From Desulfatibacillum aliphaticivorans DSM 15576 (GTDB lineage: Bacteria > Desulfobacterota > Desulfobacteria > Desulfobacterales > Desulfatibacillaceae), in NCBI RefSeq assembly GCF_000429905.1, contig NZ_KE386983.1, forward strand, positions 77,943 through 106,230: a DNA stretch of 28,288 nucleotides, read 5' to 3'. Shown in pieces: positions 7,867-15,908 of this stretch. Made by a program: the position numbers and the translations under genes. Numbering within the stretch: the first letter of the stretch is position 1; every line of letters starts with the position of its first letter. The notes under the pieces are model-generated. The model was not told where the DNA came from. It ran no database searches and was given only the letters and a program-made list of their open reading frames with translations.

Positions 7867-8850
7867 TTAATCGGGAAGGCCGGAAGGCGGCCGCGTGGGC
7901 AATGCGGCGTAGGCCAGGCGGTCCATCAGACTTTCCCCCGGGCCCTCCAACCCGAATTTTTTCCTAAGCTTGCCGCGATAAAAATCCACGGAGCGTTTGG
8001 AAATATTCATGGCTTCCGCTATGGCCTGGCTGGTTTCTCCATTGCGGACAAGCCAAGCGACTTCCAGTTCCTTGCTCGTTAGTTCGGGCATGGGGTCCTG
8101 GATGTGGCCCGAAACATGGGAAAGCAGGGCGGCCATGTTGGACCTGAGCACGCTGACCAAGGCCGTCTGCTCCACGTCCTGGCACGCATCAAGCAGCCGG
8201 TCCAGATAGGGCAGGGCCATGCTTTCCAAGGTCAGGCGAAGATATTGCTGCAGCATTGGCACGGCGTTTCCGGCTATGAGGGAGGCCTTTTTCAGCTTTT
8301 CATTGATCTCTTCCAGTTTGCGGGTCTGAACGGATAATGATTGATCTTTTTCCTCAAGGGCTTGCTCGGAATTTTTCCGGTGGGTGATGTCGCGATACAT
8401 TCCATGAAGGCCCAAGGCCTTGCCTGTTTTGTCTCTCAGCACGGCGCCTGTCACTTCCGCCCATTTAAAAGACCCGTCCTTGCACTTGACTTCCGCTTCA
8501 AAACTGACGGATTCCCGGCCCGCCGGTCTTTCCGACCGGGAGTATTTCAGGAGCGTCCCGAAATTCTCGGTGACGACGTTCAGAGACCGCCCGGTAAACA
8601 TGTCTTTGGGCAAAAGGGCGATGGCTTCCCCGGGGGTAAAGCCGGTAAAATTGGCAAGGGAGGGGCTGACGTAGGCCATGCGCAGTTCAAGGTCGCACTT
8701 CCAGGAGACGTCCGTGGTCTTCTCCACCAGGGTCCGATAGTGCTTTTCAACGGCGGCCAGCCCCTTGTTGGCGATTTCATACCTTGCAATTTCCGCTTCA
8801 AGCTCTTTGATGCGGGCGCTTAATTGTTCTTCCGTCTCACGATGCTTCAT
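7867..8850 (-). CDS. PAS domain-LuxR-type HTH regulator (copy 1)
   Basis: 327 residues. The N-terminus is a short coiled coil (about 5-40). A PAS domain follows at about 40-160 with VSPSLANFTGFTPGEAI and, at its end, the PAC-like HGMYRDITHRK. A second coiled coil lies at about 165-190. A LuxR/GerE-type HTH lies at about 256-303 (LTSKELEVAWLVRNGETSQA, then SKRSVDFYRGKLRKKFGL). There is no receiver, kinase or membrane segment, so it is a one-component cytoplasmic sensor; the PAS ligand is unknown. It is a paralogue of the next gene upstream, 50 bases away, and probably shares a transcript with it. It converges on the ETF operon, with 70 bases between them and no clear terminator. Confidence 0.88.
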   Translation of the reverse strand: MKHRETEEQLSARIKELEAEIARYEIANKGLAAVEKHYRTLVEKTTDVSWKCDLELRMAYVSPSLANFTGFTPGEAIALLPKDMFTGRSLNVVTENFGTLLKYSRSERPAGRESVSFEAEVKCKDGSFKWAEVTGAVLRDKTGKALGLHGMYRDITHRKNSEQALEEKDQSLSVQTRKLEEINEKLKKASLIAGNAVPMLQQYLRLTLESMALPYLDRLLDACQDVEQTALVSVLRSNMAALLSHVSGHIQDPMPELTSKELEVAWLVRNGETSQAIAEAMNISKRSVDFYRGKLRKKFGLEGPGESLMDRLAYAALPTRPPSGLPD

Positions 8851-8900
8851 GGAATCAAGATCCCTTCAACTTAGCGAACTTGAAAATACTTGCTATGACT

Positions 8901-9842
8901 TTATCCGTACAGCGATGTTAAGTATTGCGTCAGGTTTTTCCCCGGAGGGACGAACCCCAATTTTTTTCTGATTTTAGCTCGATAAAAATCCACGGATCGT
9001 TTTGGGATGTCTAAAAGTTGGGAAATGTCCCGGCTTGTGCATCCAATGCTGACCAAACGGGCAATTTCGGACTCTTTGGCATTGAGCGACTCGGCCAGAC
9101 CGTCGTTCCGGCCGGGCATGTAATCTTCAAAGTCCGACAAGCATGACGCAACAAAATCCATGCAGATTTTCTGGTTTTTGTTCAATGCAGTCTTCTGAAA
9201 ACTCTCTATATACGGTCTCGAAAGACGGCTGATAAGCCGCGCCATTTTCGTCTTGTATTCTTTGGCGTTGGCTTCGGCCTCCTCGGTAAGCATGGCGATG
9301 GCCTTGTTGGTTTCTTCCAGTTCAAGGACCTTGGCGGCTAAGGCCTTGTCCGCCGCCTGCATAATTTTTACATTGTTTTTGTGCTGAGTGATGTCTCGGG
9401 CTATGCCGTGAATGCTTTCAGGCTTTCCGTCTTTGTCCAAATTAATTGTCCCTGCGCACTCCACCCATTTGGCGGCCCCGTCCTTGCACAGGCATTCCAA
9501 CTCCAGGCAAAAATGCCTGAACCGTTCTTTGCCACCTGCATCGCGCCTGTGGATTTCCTCTTTGACCAGCTTAAGGGAACTTGGCGTAAAGGTGTCCTCC
9601 GGCCCCATGGCCACGGCTTCCTCCGGCGTGTATCCCCGCAACTGATAAACCGATGGGCTAAAATAGCTAAAGCGCAGATTCCTGTCCGCAGACCATATGA
9701 CGTCCGTGGAATTTTCCACCAAAAGGCGATACTCTTCCTGGGCAGTCCTCAGCTTTTCGTTCAATGCTTTTTGTTCCAGCAACTTGTTTTCCAAGGCCAG
9801 AACCCGCTCTTCCAGTTTTCTGCGGCTAGGTTCCAAAGGCAT
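8901..9842 (-). CDS. PAS domain-LuxR-type HTH regulator (copy 2)
   Basis: 313 residues from the ATG at 9842. AGGAG seven bases upstream supports this ATG over an in-frame TTG at 9848, which lies almost on top of the ribosome-binding site. The layout matches its downstream neighbour: N-terminal coiled coil (5-40), PAS (about 45-165, with FSYFSPSVYQLRGYTPEEAV and IHGIARDITQHK), coiled coil (about 170-210), and a LuxR-type HTH (about 252-297, with AKESEIARLVSIGCTSRDIS and PKRSVDFYRAKIRKKLGF). The two copies share the unusual KRSVDFYR recognition-helix segment, so they probably read similar DNA. Target genes and signals are unknown. Confidence 0.88.
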   Translation of the reverse strand: MPLEPSRRKLEERVLALENKLLEQKALNEKLRTAQEEYRLLVENSTDVIWSADRNLRFSYFSPSVYQLRGYTPEEAVAMGPEDTFTPSSLKLVKEEIHRRDAGGKERFRHFCLELECLCKDGAAKWVECAGTINLDKDGKPESIHGIARDITQHKNNVKIMQAADKALAAKVLELEETNKAIAMLTEEAEANAKEYKTKMARLISRLSRPYIESFQKTALNKNQKICMDFVASCLSDFEDYMPGRNDGLAESLNAKESEIARLVSIGCTSRDISQLLDIPKRSVDFYRAKIRKKLGFVPPGKNLTQYLTSLYG

Positions 9843-10521
9843 CTGCAATCTCCTGGAGCAGGCTTATTGATGGAATGTCGTCCACATAAGACGTATACGA
9901 ATGGAAGTGAAGCCGGCCAGGCGCTATTCATTGAAAAAATACCGCGGTGCGTAACATCCTAAATAGACGGAATATACATAGCATGAACCATTTTACGGGT
10001 CAACACTGCTTACAAAAAGTTTTTGCAGTAAATAATTGAATTGAGTTAACCGTTTATCATGCCGTTCAATGGAGCTTTCTTTTGTTTATTACTTTATAAA
10101 AAAACACTAAAAATGTAAATCAAATGATTGTGGTCTTCCGGTATATATGAAGTTATGAAATTGTTCACACTGTTTCTTCGGAAACGCGCCTTGGATACTT
10201 GGCTAAATGGCTTAATATTTTAAATACAGCATGTTGAAATTATCAAAGCAAATCAAAACAGAGTGATTATGACGCCTTTGAACAACCAGTCAGACTACTG
10301 GAATGCCTCGCAGGGAACAGCCGATTTTCCCGCCCCGTGGACTTTCAAACATTGACGCCCCTGATTGATTTCCATGCAAACATCAACTTGCCTTTCCGTT
10401 CAACCAAAAATTGAACAATGCAAAATTGAAACCTGTTGACAGCATAAGCTGATCCGGTAATTATCGGCAGGCCAGTCAGCTCGGCATCCACCAGAATCCA
10501 TATTTGTCGCCAAAGGCTGCT
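9843..10521. other. Long non-coding region upstream of the PAS-LuxR pair and the TetR gene
   Basis: About 680 bases between two divergent regulators, clearly more AT-rich than its surroundings from about 9960 to 10260. I see no convincing coding frame. ACTGC and GCAGT at 10005-10009 and 10025-10029 flank an A5-G-T5 run, a weak inverted repeat. The right end holds the candidate TetR promoter described separately. Nothing else could be assigned. Confidence 0.6.
10436..10464 (+). promoter_or_regulatory. Candidate promoter of the TetR gene
   Basis: A perfect TTGACA, a 17-base spacer and AATTAT (four of six consensus bases) lie about 58 bases before the chosen ATG at 10522. No clear palindromic operator is seen overlapping it. 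Confidence 0.5.
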
Positions 10522-11106
10522 ATGACCGCAAAAACAAACAAGCCCATGGGCAAGGCCGCAGTGATGGAAGCCATCCTGGAGGCTTCCACCGCTCTCTTCG
10601 CCGAAAAAGGCATTGCAGCCGTTTCCTGGCGGGATATCGCGGCCAAGGCGAATGTGAATCCCGGCCTGATTCACAGGCATTTCAGGACCAAGGAAAACAT
10701 TCGCCTGCAGGTTCAGGACCGGCTTATGGAAGAGATCAATAAAGACATCGGCGAGCCGGGCGATCCCGAAGAGGCCCTGGTAAACGGCGTTTTGGCGCTC
10801 AGAAAAAACGACGCCTTTTGGAAAGTCATGGCCCGCACCCTTCTGGACGGGAAATTTGAAGGCGATGTGCAGACTTCTTTTCCTTTTTTGCGGAAAATGG
10901 TGGACTCTCTGAACAAAGCGCAGGACGCCGGGACCATTGAATCCAGGGTCGATCCCACCATGCTTGTGGCAGGCGGGACCGCCATGGCGCTTGGCTTGCT
11001 TCTTTTTGAAAAATACATCCTGCCGGCCACAGGCCTGGATGCGGCCCCTCCCGAAGAAACCCAGGATGCGATTTTAAACGCCTTCCTGGAAGCCCTTCTC
11101 AAGTAA
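10522..11106 (+). CDS. TetR/AcrR-family transcriptional regulator
   Basis: 194 residues from the ATG at 10522. AAGG five bases upstream favours it over an in-frame TTG at 10504. The N-terminal HTH (about 10-60) is typical: ILEASTALFAEKGIAAVSWR, DIAAKANVNPGLIHRHF, then RTKENI. The C-terminal half is an all-helical ligand domain with a hydrophobic stretch near the end (AGGTAMALGLLLFEKYIL), as in many TetR proteins. The ligand is not predictable. Downstream on the same strand are a dead radical SAM fragment and an acetoacetate-decarboxylase-family gene, which may be or have been its targets. Confidence 0.9.
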   Translation: MTAKTNKPMGKAAVMEAILEASTALFAEKGIAAVSWRDIAAKANVNPGLIHRHFRTKENIRLQVQDRLMEEINKDIGEPGDPEEALVNGVLALRKNDAFWKVMARTLLDGKFEGDVQTSFPFLRKMVDSLNKAQDAGTIESRVDPTMLVAGGTAMALGLLLFEKYILPATGLDAAPPEETQDAILNAFLEALLK

Positions 11107-11140
11107 ATAATCATTTTATTATCCGCAAGCCGAAAAATAA

Positions 11141-11169
11141 TTGATACTCCTGGGATCAAAAGGTATGCT
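11141..11169 (+). promoter_or_regulatory. Candidate promoter ahead of the rSAM remnant and the decarboxylase-family gene
   Basis: TTGATA, a 17-base spacer and TATGCT. It lies after the TetR stop and before the ribosome-binding site of the remnant gene, so the decarboxylase-family gene could be transcribed separately from the regulator. Confidence 0.4.
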
Positions 11170-11222
11170 TGGTCTTCCTGTTAGGTTTTGCTTTCGCCCA
11201 TCGCGGGATAAGGAGGCGCCCT

Positions 11223-11375
11223 ATGCTGACCGGCATCCATGTCCTGCTCACCTAAATTGTCTCCAACTGCTACTGGGCCACGGACCAGGAGGATGCAAAA
11301 CTCTGGCTGAACCCCATCAAGACGTTGGTGGACGACCTCAGCGTAAGCGACGACGTCTTTCATAGTAACAACTGA
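11223..11375 (+). pseudogene. Remnant of a radical SAM protein gene (internal deletion and stop)
   Basis: A strong AAGGAGG lies six bases before an ATG that opens MLTGIHVLLT, then TAA, then in the same frame IVSNCYWATDQEDAKLWLNP and IKTLVDDLSVSDDVFHSNN, then a stop. MLTGIHxLLTY is the opening of a radical SAM family in which a CxxxCxxC motif normally follows at once. The second piece resembles a segment normally found roughly 80-90 residues later in such proteins (xIVTNCYWAT...DLSVSDDxFH). The simplest reading is an in-frame deletion that removed the cluster-binding cysteines, a stop at the junction, and loss of the C-terminal part. No full-length copy remains here. The family recall is from memory. 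Confidence 0.6.
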
Positions 11376-11394
11376 CTGCAAGAGGGGGTTGATT

Positions 11395-12156
11395 ATGCGG
11401 GAGCTTCACGACGACAGGCATTATCTCACGCGGCTTCGGGAGATGATCGTCAAGATGCAAAAATCCGGAAACATGTGGGACGGCGCCCGGTTCATCACGG
11501 CCGAGGTTCCTTTGGATCCGAAAAACGTCCGGGAAATCCTGCCCCTGGGCATGAAGCCTGCGGACCCGGAGTCCGGCATGTTGTTTATCGTGGACTACCC
11601 CAAGACTTCCTTTGACGTGGCCTACAAGGAGGCGGCCCTGCTGGTGAACGTAAAAACCCCGCTGGGCAAGGGCGTGCATTGCTGCTGGATGGTGGTGGAC
11701 GACGAGACCGCCCTGATTTACGGCCGCGAGAGCCTGGGGTATCCCAAAAAGATGGCCGACTTTGAGTTCCAGGAGGACGGGGACGCGGTTTTCGGCTCCA
11801 TCACCCGCCGGGGCGTGACCGCCCTGACCCTGGAAGGCGTCAAGGGTGAAGCCCAGGAGAATCCCGCGCCGTTATTCGCCAAAAAGACCTTTAACGTGGG
11901 CGGCCCGGGGCAGATGCTGGGCATCAACCCCGTTTGGCTGTTCAAGCCCCAGGAAGTCATTCGTGAATCCTACGACCTGGACGTGACCGTGACGGTGGAG
12001 TGGTCCGAGTACGACCCCCTGGCGGCCCTGATTGCCGGACCTGCATCCTCCGGCCGGTTTGTGGTCATGGACATCCCCGGCTCGGACTACATGTTCCCCG
12101 TGGGTTTCGCCGGCCTCAAATTTTTCATCAACACCCACGCCCTGCGGTTTAGGTAG
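11395..12156 (+). CDS. Acetoacetate decarboxylase-family protein
   Basis: 253 residues from the ATG at 11395, six bases after GAGGGGG; an in-frame TTG at 11389 lies too close to that site. The family signature is RESLGYPKKMAD, with Glu112 and the Lys118-Lys119 pair. In acetoacetate decarboxylase the first lysine of this pair forms the Schiff base and the second lowers its pKa. Length agrees with the family (about 245-265). Members act on acetoacetate or on other keto acids and related substrates, so the exact reaction is open. It follows the radical SAM remnant by 19 bases and ends at a bidirectional terminator. Confidence 0.85.
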   Translation: MRELHDDRHYLTRLREMIVKMQKSGNMWDGARFITAEVPLDPKNVREILPLGMKPADPESGMLFIVDYPKTSFDVAYKEAALLVNVKTPLGKGVHCCWMVVDDETALIYGRESLGYPKKMADFEFQEDGDAVFGSITRRGVTALTLEGVKGEAQENPAPLFAKKTFNVGGPGQMLGINPVWLFKPQEVIRESYDLDVTVTVEWSEYDPLAALIAGPASSGRFVVMDIPGSDYMFPVGFAGLKFFINTHALRFR

Positions 12157-12175
12157 CCATGTTGTAAAAATATAT

Positions 12176-12207
12176 TCGCCGGGAACGCTTGAAGGCCCTC
12201 CCGGCGA
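12176..12207. terminator. Bidirectional intrinsic terminator between convergent genes
   Basis: A perfect nine-pair stem, TCGCCGGGA with TCCCGGCGA, encloses a 14-base loop. A T-rich run follows on the minus strand (ATATATTTTTA) and a later TTTTT on the plus strand. It separates the decarboxylase-family gene (plus) from the second LRV gene (minus), whose stop is five bases away. Confidence 0.7.
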
Positions 12208-12211
12208 GACG

Positions 12212-13888
12212 CTAATAGTTTTTCAATTGGACGGCGCCGGGATTGCCGCTCCCCACGTATCCTATGCATTGCATGGTGCAGCCGCCGGTGCAGCCCGTGC
12301 AACGGTACGACCCTTTGTATGCCGGGGCGCCGTAGCCGTAGCCGGGCTTGTTGGGTGAAGACTTGCTCATGGCGGCGATCCTCTCCTCGAGGGCCTTTTT
12401 GACCTTGGGGCTGGAGTCCTTAACCAGAAGAGCCAGGATCTCTATGGTCGAGGATGGATTTTTTATAACAGCCGCGCGGACGTTTTCGTCCGGGTCTTTG
12501 GCCAGCTTTTTCAAGGCGGCCTCACCAGTATTCTCGTTGGAAGCCTCAGCGAGGCGCGTTTTGCTGTCTTGCATGGGGTCGGCGCCGCCCGATTGCCCAC
12601 TCCTCAGGCTTTGTTCCGTATCTTTATGATAGGCCAAGGTCCTCTGGGCTGCGTCGCGAACCGTAGAAGACGAGTCCTTGCACAGGGCCGCGATCACGTC
12701 CTGTGGGGTCTTGAGCTTTTGCGCCACCTTTTTGCGGACGTTGCCGTTGGGGTCTAAGGCCAGTTTCCGCAGAACATCCTCCGGCGTATACCAGTTGTTC
12801 GCCACTTCCACACGGACCCACAAATAGGGATGGGAGGCCATTGTTGTCAAAAGCTCCGGGTCCTGGGTTTTTTTCGCCCTTTCCCTGTCTTCTCCATAAA
12901 GAGCGCGTATCACCAGACTGCTTTCGTCTTTGACCAGGAAGTTTTTCACATGGACGGGCAGGTTTTTGTTGGCCGCCGTGCAAGCGCGGACGTATTCGTT
13001 TTGGTCCTTTGCCAGATACTCCAATACCTGGTCCGAAGCCTGAGCGCTTCTCGCAGCCTGCTTCCGAATTTCCACATTGGAGGATTGGGCCATGGCCTGA
13101 ACCTGGGTTGCGTTGGTTTTTCCGTCCTTGTCCCGGTCTATCAGAGCTTCCAAAGCGTCCTCGCGAACGTCTTTTACCGGGTCTTTCGCCAAAGCCAACA
13201 ACGTTTCAAAGGGCGTTCCCGGCTGCGCCGCAACCCCCTTCCGGACGCTATCCGTCTTGTCCCGCGCCAGCATGGCCAGTATGCCGGGGGATACATCCTT
13301 ATTATAGGCCACCGAAAACCTGATGGCTTCATCGGAGGATTGGGCCAATCGCCGCATCAGAGCGTCATCCTGGGTATATTCGGCAATGGTCCTGCGGACA
13401 GGCCATGGGGTGTTTTCATCTTGAGCGATCTGAAGCAGGCTTTCCCGGGGCGTCCCAGGATTGCGGATGGCCTGAATGCGGATATACTCGTTTTCGTCCC
13501 TGACCAGCTTAAGCAGGGCCTTGGACGGGGTGTGGGGATTTTCCGCCGCCTTAAAGCGCACTTTGCTGCTCGGATGATTGGCGAGTTTGGAAAGAAGCCG
13601 CGGGTCGGTGGTTTGGCTTGCTTGTTGTCTGGCGGCTTCAATCGTTTGGGCGCTTGCCGCGGGTCTTGCCGTATGCGTCGTTGCAGTCTGGGAGGTTGCG
13701 CACCCGCCCACGTACAGGGAGGCGCCCACAATGGCGCCGCAAACCACCATGGTGCGCCCCATATGGGCCAGTTCGCCCTTGAAAGCCTGCATTTCATCCG
13801 CCGTGACGATGAAGCATTTTTTATTGTCCGACGCATTGGTTTGCATAACTTTCGCCAGTTTCGATTCTTCATCAAATTTTTTCCTCAT
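12212..13888 (-). CDS. LRV/HEAT-like repeat protein with four-cysteine C-terminal tail (putative rSAM substrate 2)
   Basis: 558 residues from the ATG at 13888, chosen because GGAG lies six bases upstream and because it aligns with the start of the paralogue at 15908. Residues about 22-66 are almost the same as in that paralogue (KKCFIVTADEMQAFKG and MGRTMVVCGAIVGASLYVGG) and end in a possible lipobox Cys63. The body, about 95-500, is built of roughly 24-residue units such as VRFKAAENPHTPSKALLKLV, matching the leucine-rich-repeat-variant (LRV) pattern. One unit carries an acidic insertion, DRDKDGKTN. The end is YRCTGCTGGCTMQCIGYVG, with Cys530, 533, 537 and 541. It is the last gene of the rSAM operon, 223 bases after its paralogue. 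Likely a membrane- or lipid-anchored solenoid whose tail is modified or binds metal; inferred. Confidence 0.8.
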   Translation of the reverse strand: MRKKFDEESKLAKVMQTNASDNKKCFIVTADEMQAFKGELAHMGRTMVVCGAIVGASLYVGGCATSQTATTHTARPAASAQTIEAARQQASQTTDPRLLSKLANHPSSKVRFKAAENPHTPSKALLKLVRDENEYIRIQAIRNPGTPRESLLQIAQDENTPWPVRRTIAEYTQDDALMRRLAQSSDEAIRFSVAYNKDVSPGILAMLARDKTDSVRKGVAAQPGTPFETLLALAKDPVKDVREDALEALIDRDKDGKTNATQVQAMAQSSNVEIRKQAARSAQASDQVLEYLAKDQNEYVRACTAANKNLPVHVKNFLVKDESSLVIRALYGEDRERAKKTQDPELLTTMASHPYLWVRVEVANNWYTPEDVLRKLALDPNGNVRKKVAQKLKTPQDVIAALCKDSSSTVRDAAQRTLAYHKDTEQSLRSGQSGGADPMQDSKTRLAEASNENTGEAALKKLAKDPDENVRAAVIKNPSSTIEILALLVKDSSPKVKKALEERIAAMSKSSPNKPGYGYGAPAYKGSYRCTGCTGGCTMQCIGYVGSGNPGAVQLKNY

Positions 13889-13974
13889 ATCCCTCTCCAT
13901 ATCCAGCCATCGGGAACGAGAAAACGTCCCCGGAAATCGCAAGCGCCCTCTGTTTTATCGCTGACCCAAAGACA

Positions 13975-14034
13975 CCGTCATCCCCGCAAGAGCGATCCGT
14001 TTTTTCAGGATCGTTCGCAAGCGGGGACACAGCG
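13975..14034 (+). repeat. Dispersed palindromic repeat, copy A
   Basis: Starts CCGTCATCCCCG and ends CGGGGACACAGCG. Outer arms CCCCGC and GCGGGG enclose a second stem, CGATCC with GGATCG, around a T-rich loop. Its ends match those of the element at 17623-17709 (there CCGTCATCCCCG and CGGGGATCCAGCG) in the opposite orientation. It looks like a REP- or MITE-type intergenic repeat. It sits between the two LRV genes and may attenuate or stabilise the operon mRNA. Confidence 0.6.
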
Positions 14035-14111
14035 TTATTTTTAGGTCGGCGTTGAAACGCAATTGCTTGATTGAGCCAAACCTGGCGTCATGCAGCGCCG
14101 CCCGACGGCAT

Positions 14112-15908
14112 CTAAAACCTCGGCCTGAATTGGTCTGCATAGTTATCCCCCACGTATGCGATGCATTGCATGATGCATCCGCACGTGCAAGCGCTTGTGC
14201 AGCCTATGCAGCCAGTACACTGCAACAAGTCCCGGTCATGGCTATTGTACCTGATCCGCGCCAGCTCTTCCTCCCGATGTTCCAGAAACCATTGAACCTC
14301 TTTATTGGGATCGTCCTCCAACAGTTCCAGGACCCTCTCCGTGGAGGAGGGATTGATTGCAACGGCCGACCTGACCTCATAATCCGGGTCTATAGCCAGG
14401 GTGATAAGGACCGCCTCGTTTGTATTGGAATTACCCGCCTGCTTCAACCGCTCCTCTGAGTCGGAGGCGGCGGGCGCCCCGTTTTTCCTCACGAATTCGC
14501 GCTTTTTCTCTTCAGCGGCCCGGTTTTTTTCTTTAGCGATTCTTTTTTGTTCTTGATCTTCCAAATACTTTTTCTCTCTGGCGATTCTTTCCTTTTTCCG
14601 TCTTTCCTCGTCCGCAATTCCTTCTGCAATGGTTTGCCGCGCCAGGTTTCGAACTTTCGGGTTGGAATCCCGGCTTAAAATCTCAAGGCATTCTTCCGGG
14701 ACGCTCCCGGATGTCGCCAGATCCATGCGGACTGAATCAACGGGGTCGACAGCCAGTTTTAACAAGGACTCATGGGGCGTATGACTGTTTTTTGCGACCG
14801 TACTTCGCACGGCGTGGCTTTGGTGGGTGGCCATCCCTCTCAAATAGTTTTCATCACGGGAGAATTCCGCTTTTCTCAAGTCCTCCCGGTACAAGCCTTC
14901 TTGTACTGACCAACTTTGATCTTTTTCAAGGACGCTCCTTAAATAGGGCGACAGGTTTTTGTTTCCGGCCGCTTCCCCGCGCACCCATTCGTCCTGATCC
15001 CTGACCGAAATTGTTAGAACGTGGTCCTTAGCCCGGTTGCTTCCGGCCGCAATCTTGCGGACTTCCTTTTTGGGAGATTCGGCCATGACAAGGAGCAGGG
15101 ATTCAGGCAAATTTCCTCTCCCATCAAGGACGTGAAGACAGTGTATTGCCGTATCCCGAACCCGCTCGACCGGATCATTAACCAGAACCAGCCATGTCTT
15201 GTATGGGACGGCGACCTTCGAGGCGAGAGTCTCTCTGACATCATCCTCTTTGTCGTTGACAAGGGCTTTCAGGGCGTCGGCGGGAAGGTTTTGTTTCAAG
15301 GCGGCCTTGCACCTGATGTTAAGGTCCGGAGACGCGGCCATTTGCCGGATTAGAGTCTCGTTGTTCGTGTAGTCGGCGATATCCTCACGGATGGCCTCGC
15401 TCACGTTCTGGTCCCAGAGCATTTGGGATAGCTGGTCCGTGGGTGTGTTGGGGTTATGGATGGCCTTGACCCGGACCAGGCCGTCTTCGTCCGCCGCCAG
15501 CTTCAAAAGGGCCTGGGGCGGTGTGTGGGGGTTGGCCGCCGCCTCCATTCGAATTTCATAGTTCGAACTTTTTGAAAGTTTGGATAGCAGCTTGGGATCG
15601 GCGGCTTGGCGGGCTTCTTGTTTGGCGATTTTGATTTGTTGAATTTCGGCGTTTGTTTTTGGCCGGTATTTTGCCTCGGTCTGGGAGGCGGAGGTATATG
15701 CCGGCTTGGACGCTGGCTGGGAGGATGCGCACCCTCCCACATATAGAGACGCGCCCACAATGGCGCCGCAAACGACCATGGTGCGCCCCATGCGGGCCAA
15801 ATCGCCTTTATAGGCCTGGATTTCCTCGGCCGTGACAATCAGGCATTTCTTTGGTTCAGAATCATTTGTATTTGGAATAGTATTTAAATCAATCTTTTTG
15901 ATTTTCAT
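14112..15908 (-). CDS. LRV/HEAT-like repeat protein with seven-cysteine C-terminal tail (putative rSAM substrate 1)
   Basis: 598 residues. The ATG begins at the base after the TAA of the radical SAM gene, so the two are translationally coupled. Residues 20-64 form the block shared with the paralogue (KKCLIVTAEEIQAYKG, then MGRTMVVCGAIVGASLYVGG and Cys60), a hydrophobic segment with a possible lipobox. Residues about 88-430 are LRV-type units such as IRMEAAANPHTPPQALLKLA. A charged, probably coiled-coil insert (about 436-485, rich in Arg, Lys and Glu) separates them from two last repeats. The tail CTGCIGCTSACTCGCIMQC holds Cys564, 567, 570, 574, 576, 578 and 582, followed by IAYVGD. The spacing resembles no ferredoxin signature. 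The neighbouring SPASM enzyme suggests cysteine modification (for example thioether links); a metal or cluster site is the alternative. Confidence 0.82.
   Translation of the reverse strand: MKIKKIDLNTIPNTNDSEPKKCLIVTAEEIQAYKGDLARMGRTMVVCGAIVGASLYVGGCASSQPASKPAYTSASQTEAKYRPKTNAEIQQIKIAKQEARQAADPKLLSKLSKSSNYEIRMEAAANPHTPPQALLKLAADEDGLVRVKAIHNPNTPTDQLSQMLWDQNVSEAIREDIADYTNNETLIRQMAASPDLNIRCKAALKQNLPADALKALVNDKEDDVRETLASKVAVPYKTWLVLVNDPVERVRDTAIHCLHVLDGRGNLPESLLLVMAESPKKEVRKIAAGSNRAKDHVLTISVRDQDEWVRGEAAGNKNLSPYLRSVLEKDQSWSVQEGLYREDLRKAEFSRDENYLRGMATHQSHAVRSTVAKNSHTPHESLLKLAVDPVDSVRMDLATSGSVPEECLEILSRDSNPKVRNLARQTIAEGIADEERRKKERIAREKKYLEDQEQKRIAKEKNRAAEEKKREFVRKNGAPAASDSEERLKQAGNSNTNEAVLITLAIDPDYEVRSAVAINPSSTERVLELLEDDPNKEVQWFLEHREEELARIRYNSHDRDLLQCTGCIGCTSACTCGCIMQCIAYVGDNYADQFRPRF

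Noticed and set aside
10345..10680. Minus-strand open frame over the TetR promoter and start
   Set aside because: It overlaps a clear promoter and the TetR HTH coding region and shows no family features.
13850..14140. Possible separate small gene between the two LRV genes
   Set aside because: The open frames there consist mainly of the dispersed repeat and have no supported start.
12212..15908. Cys tails of the LRV proteins as ferredoxin-type cluster motifs
   Set aside because: Spacing (CxxCxxCxxxCxCxC and CxxCxxxC) is not CxxCxxCxxxCP; a metal site is not excluded but no known signature fits.
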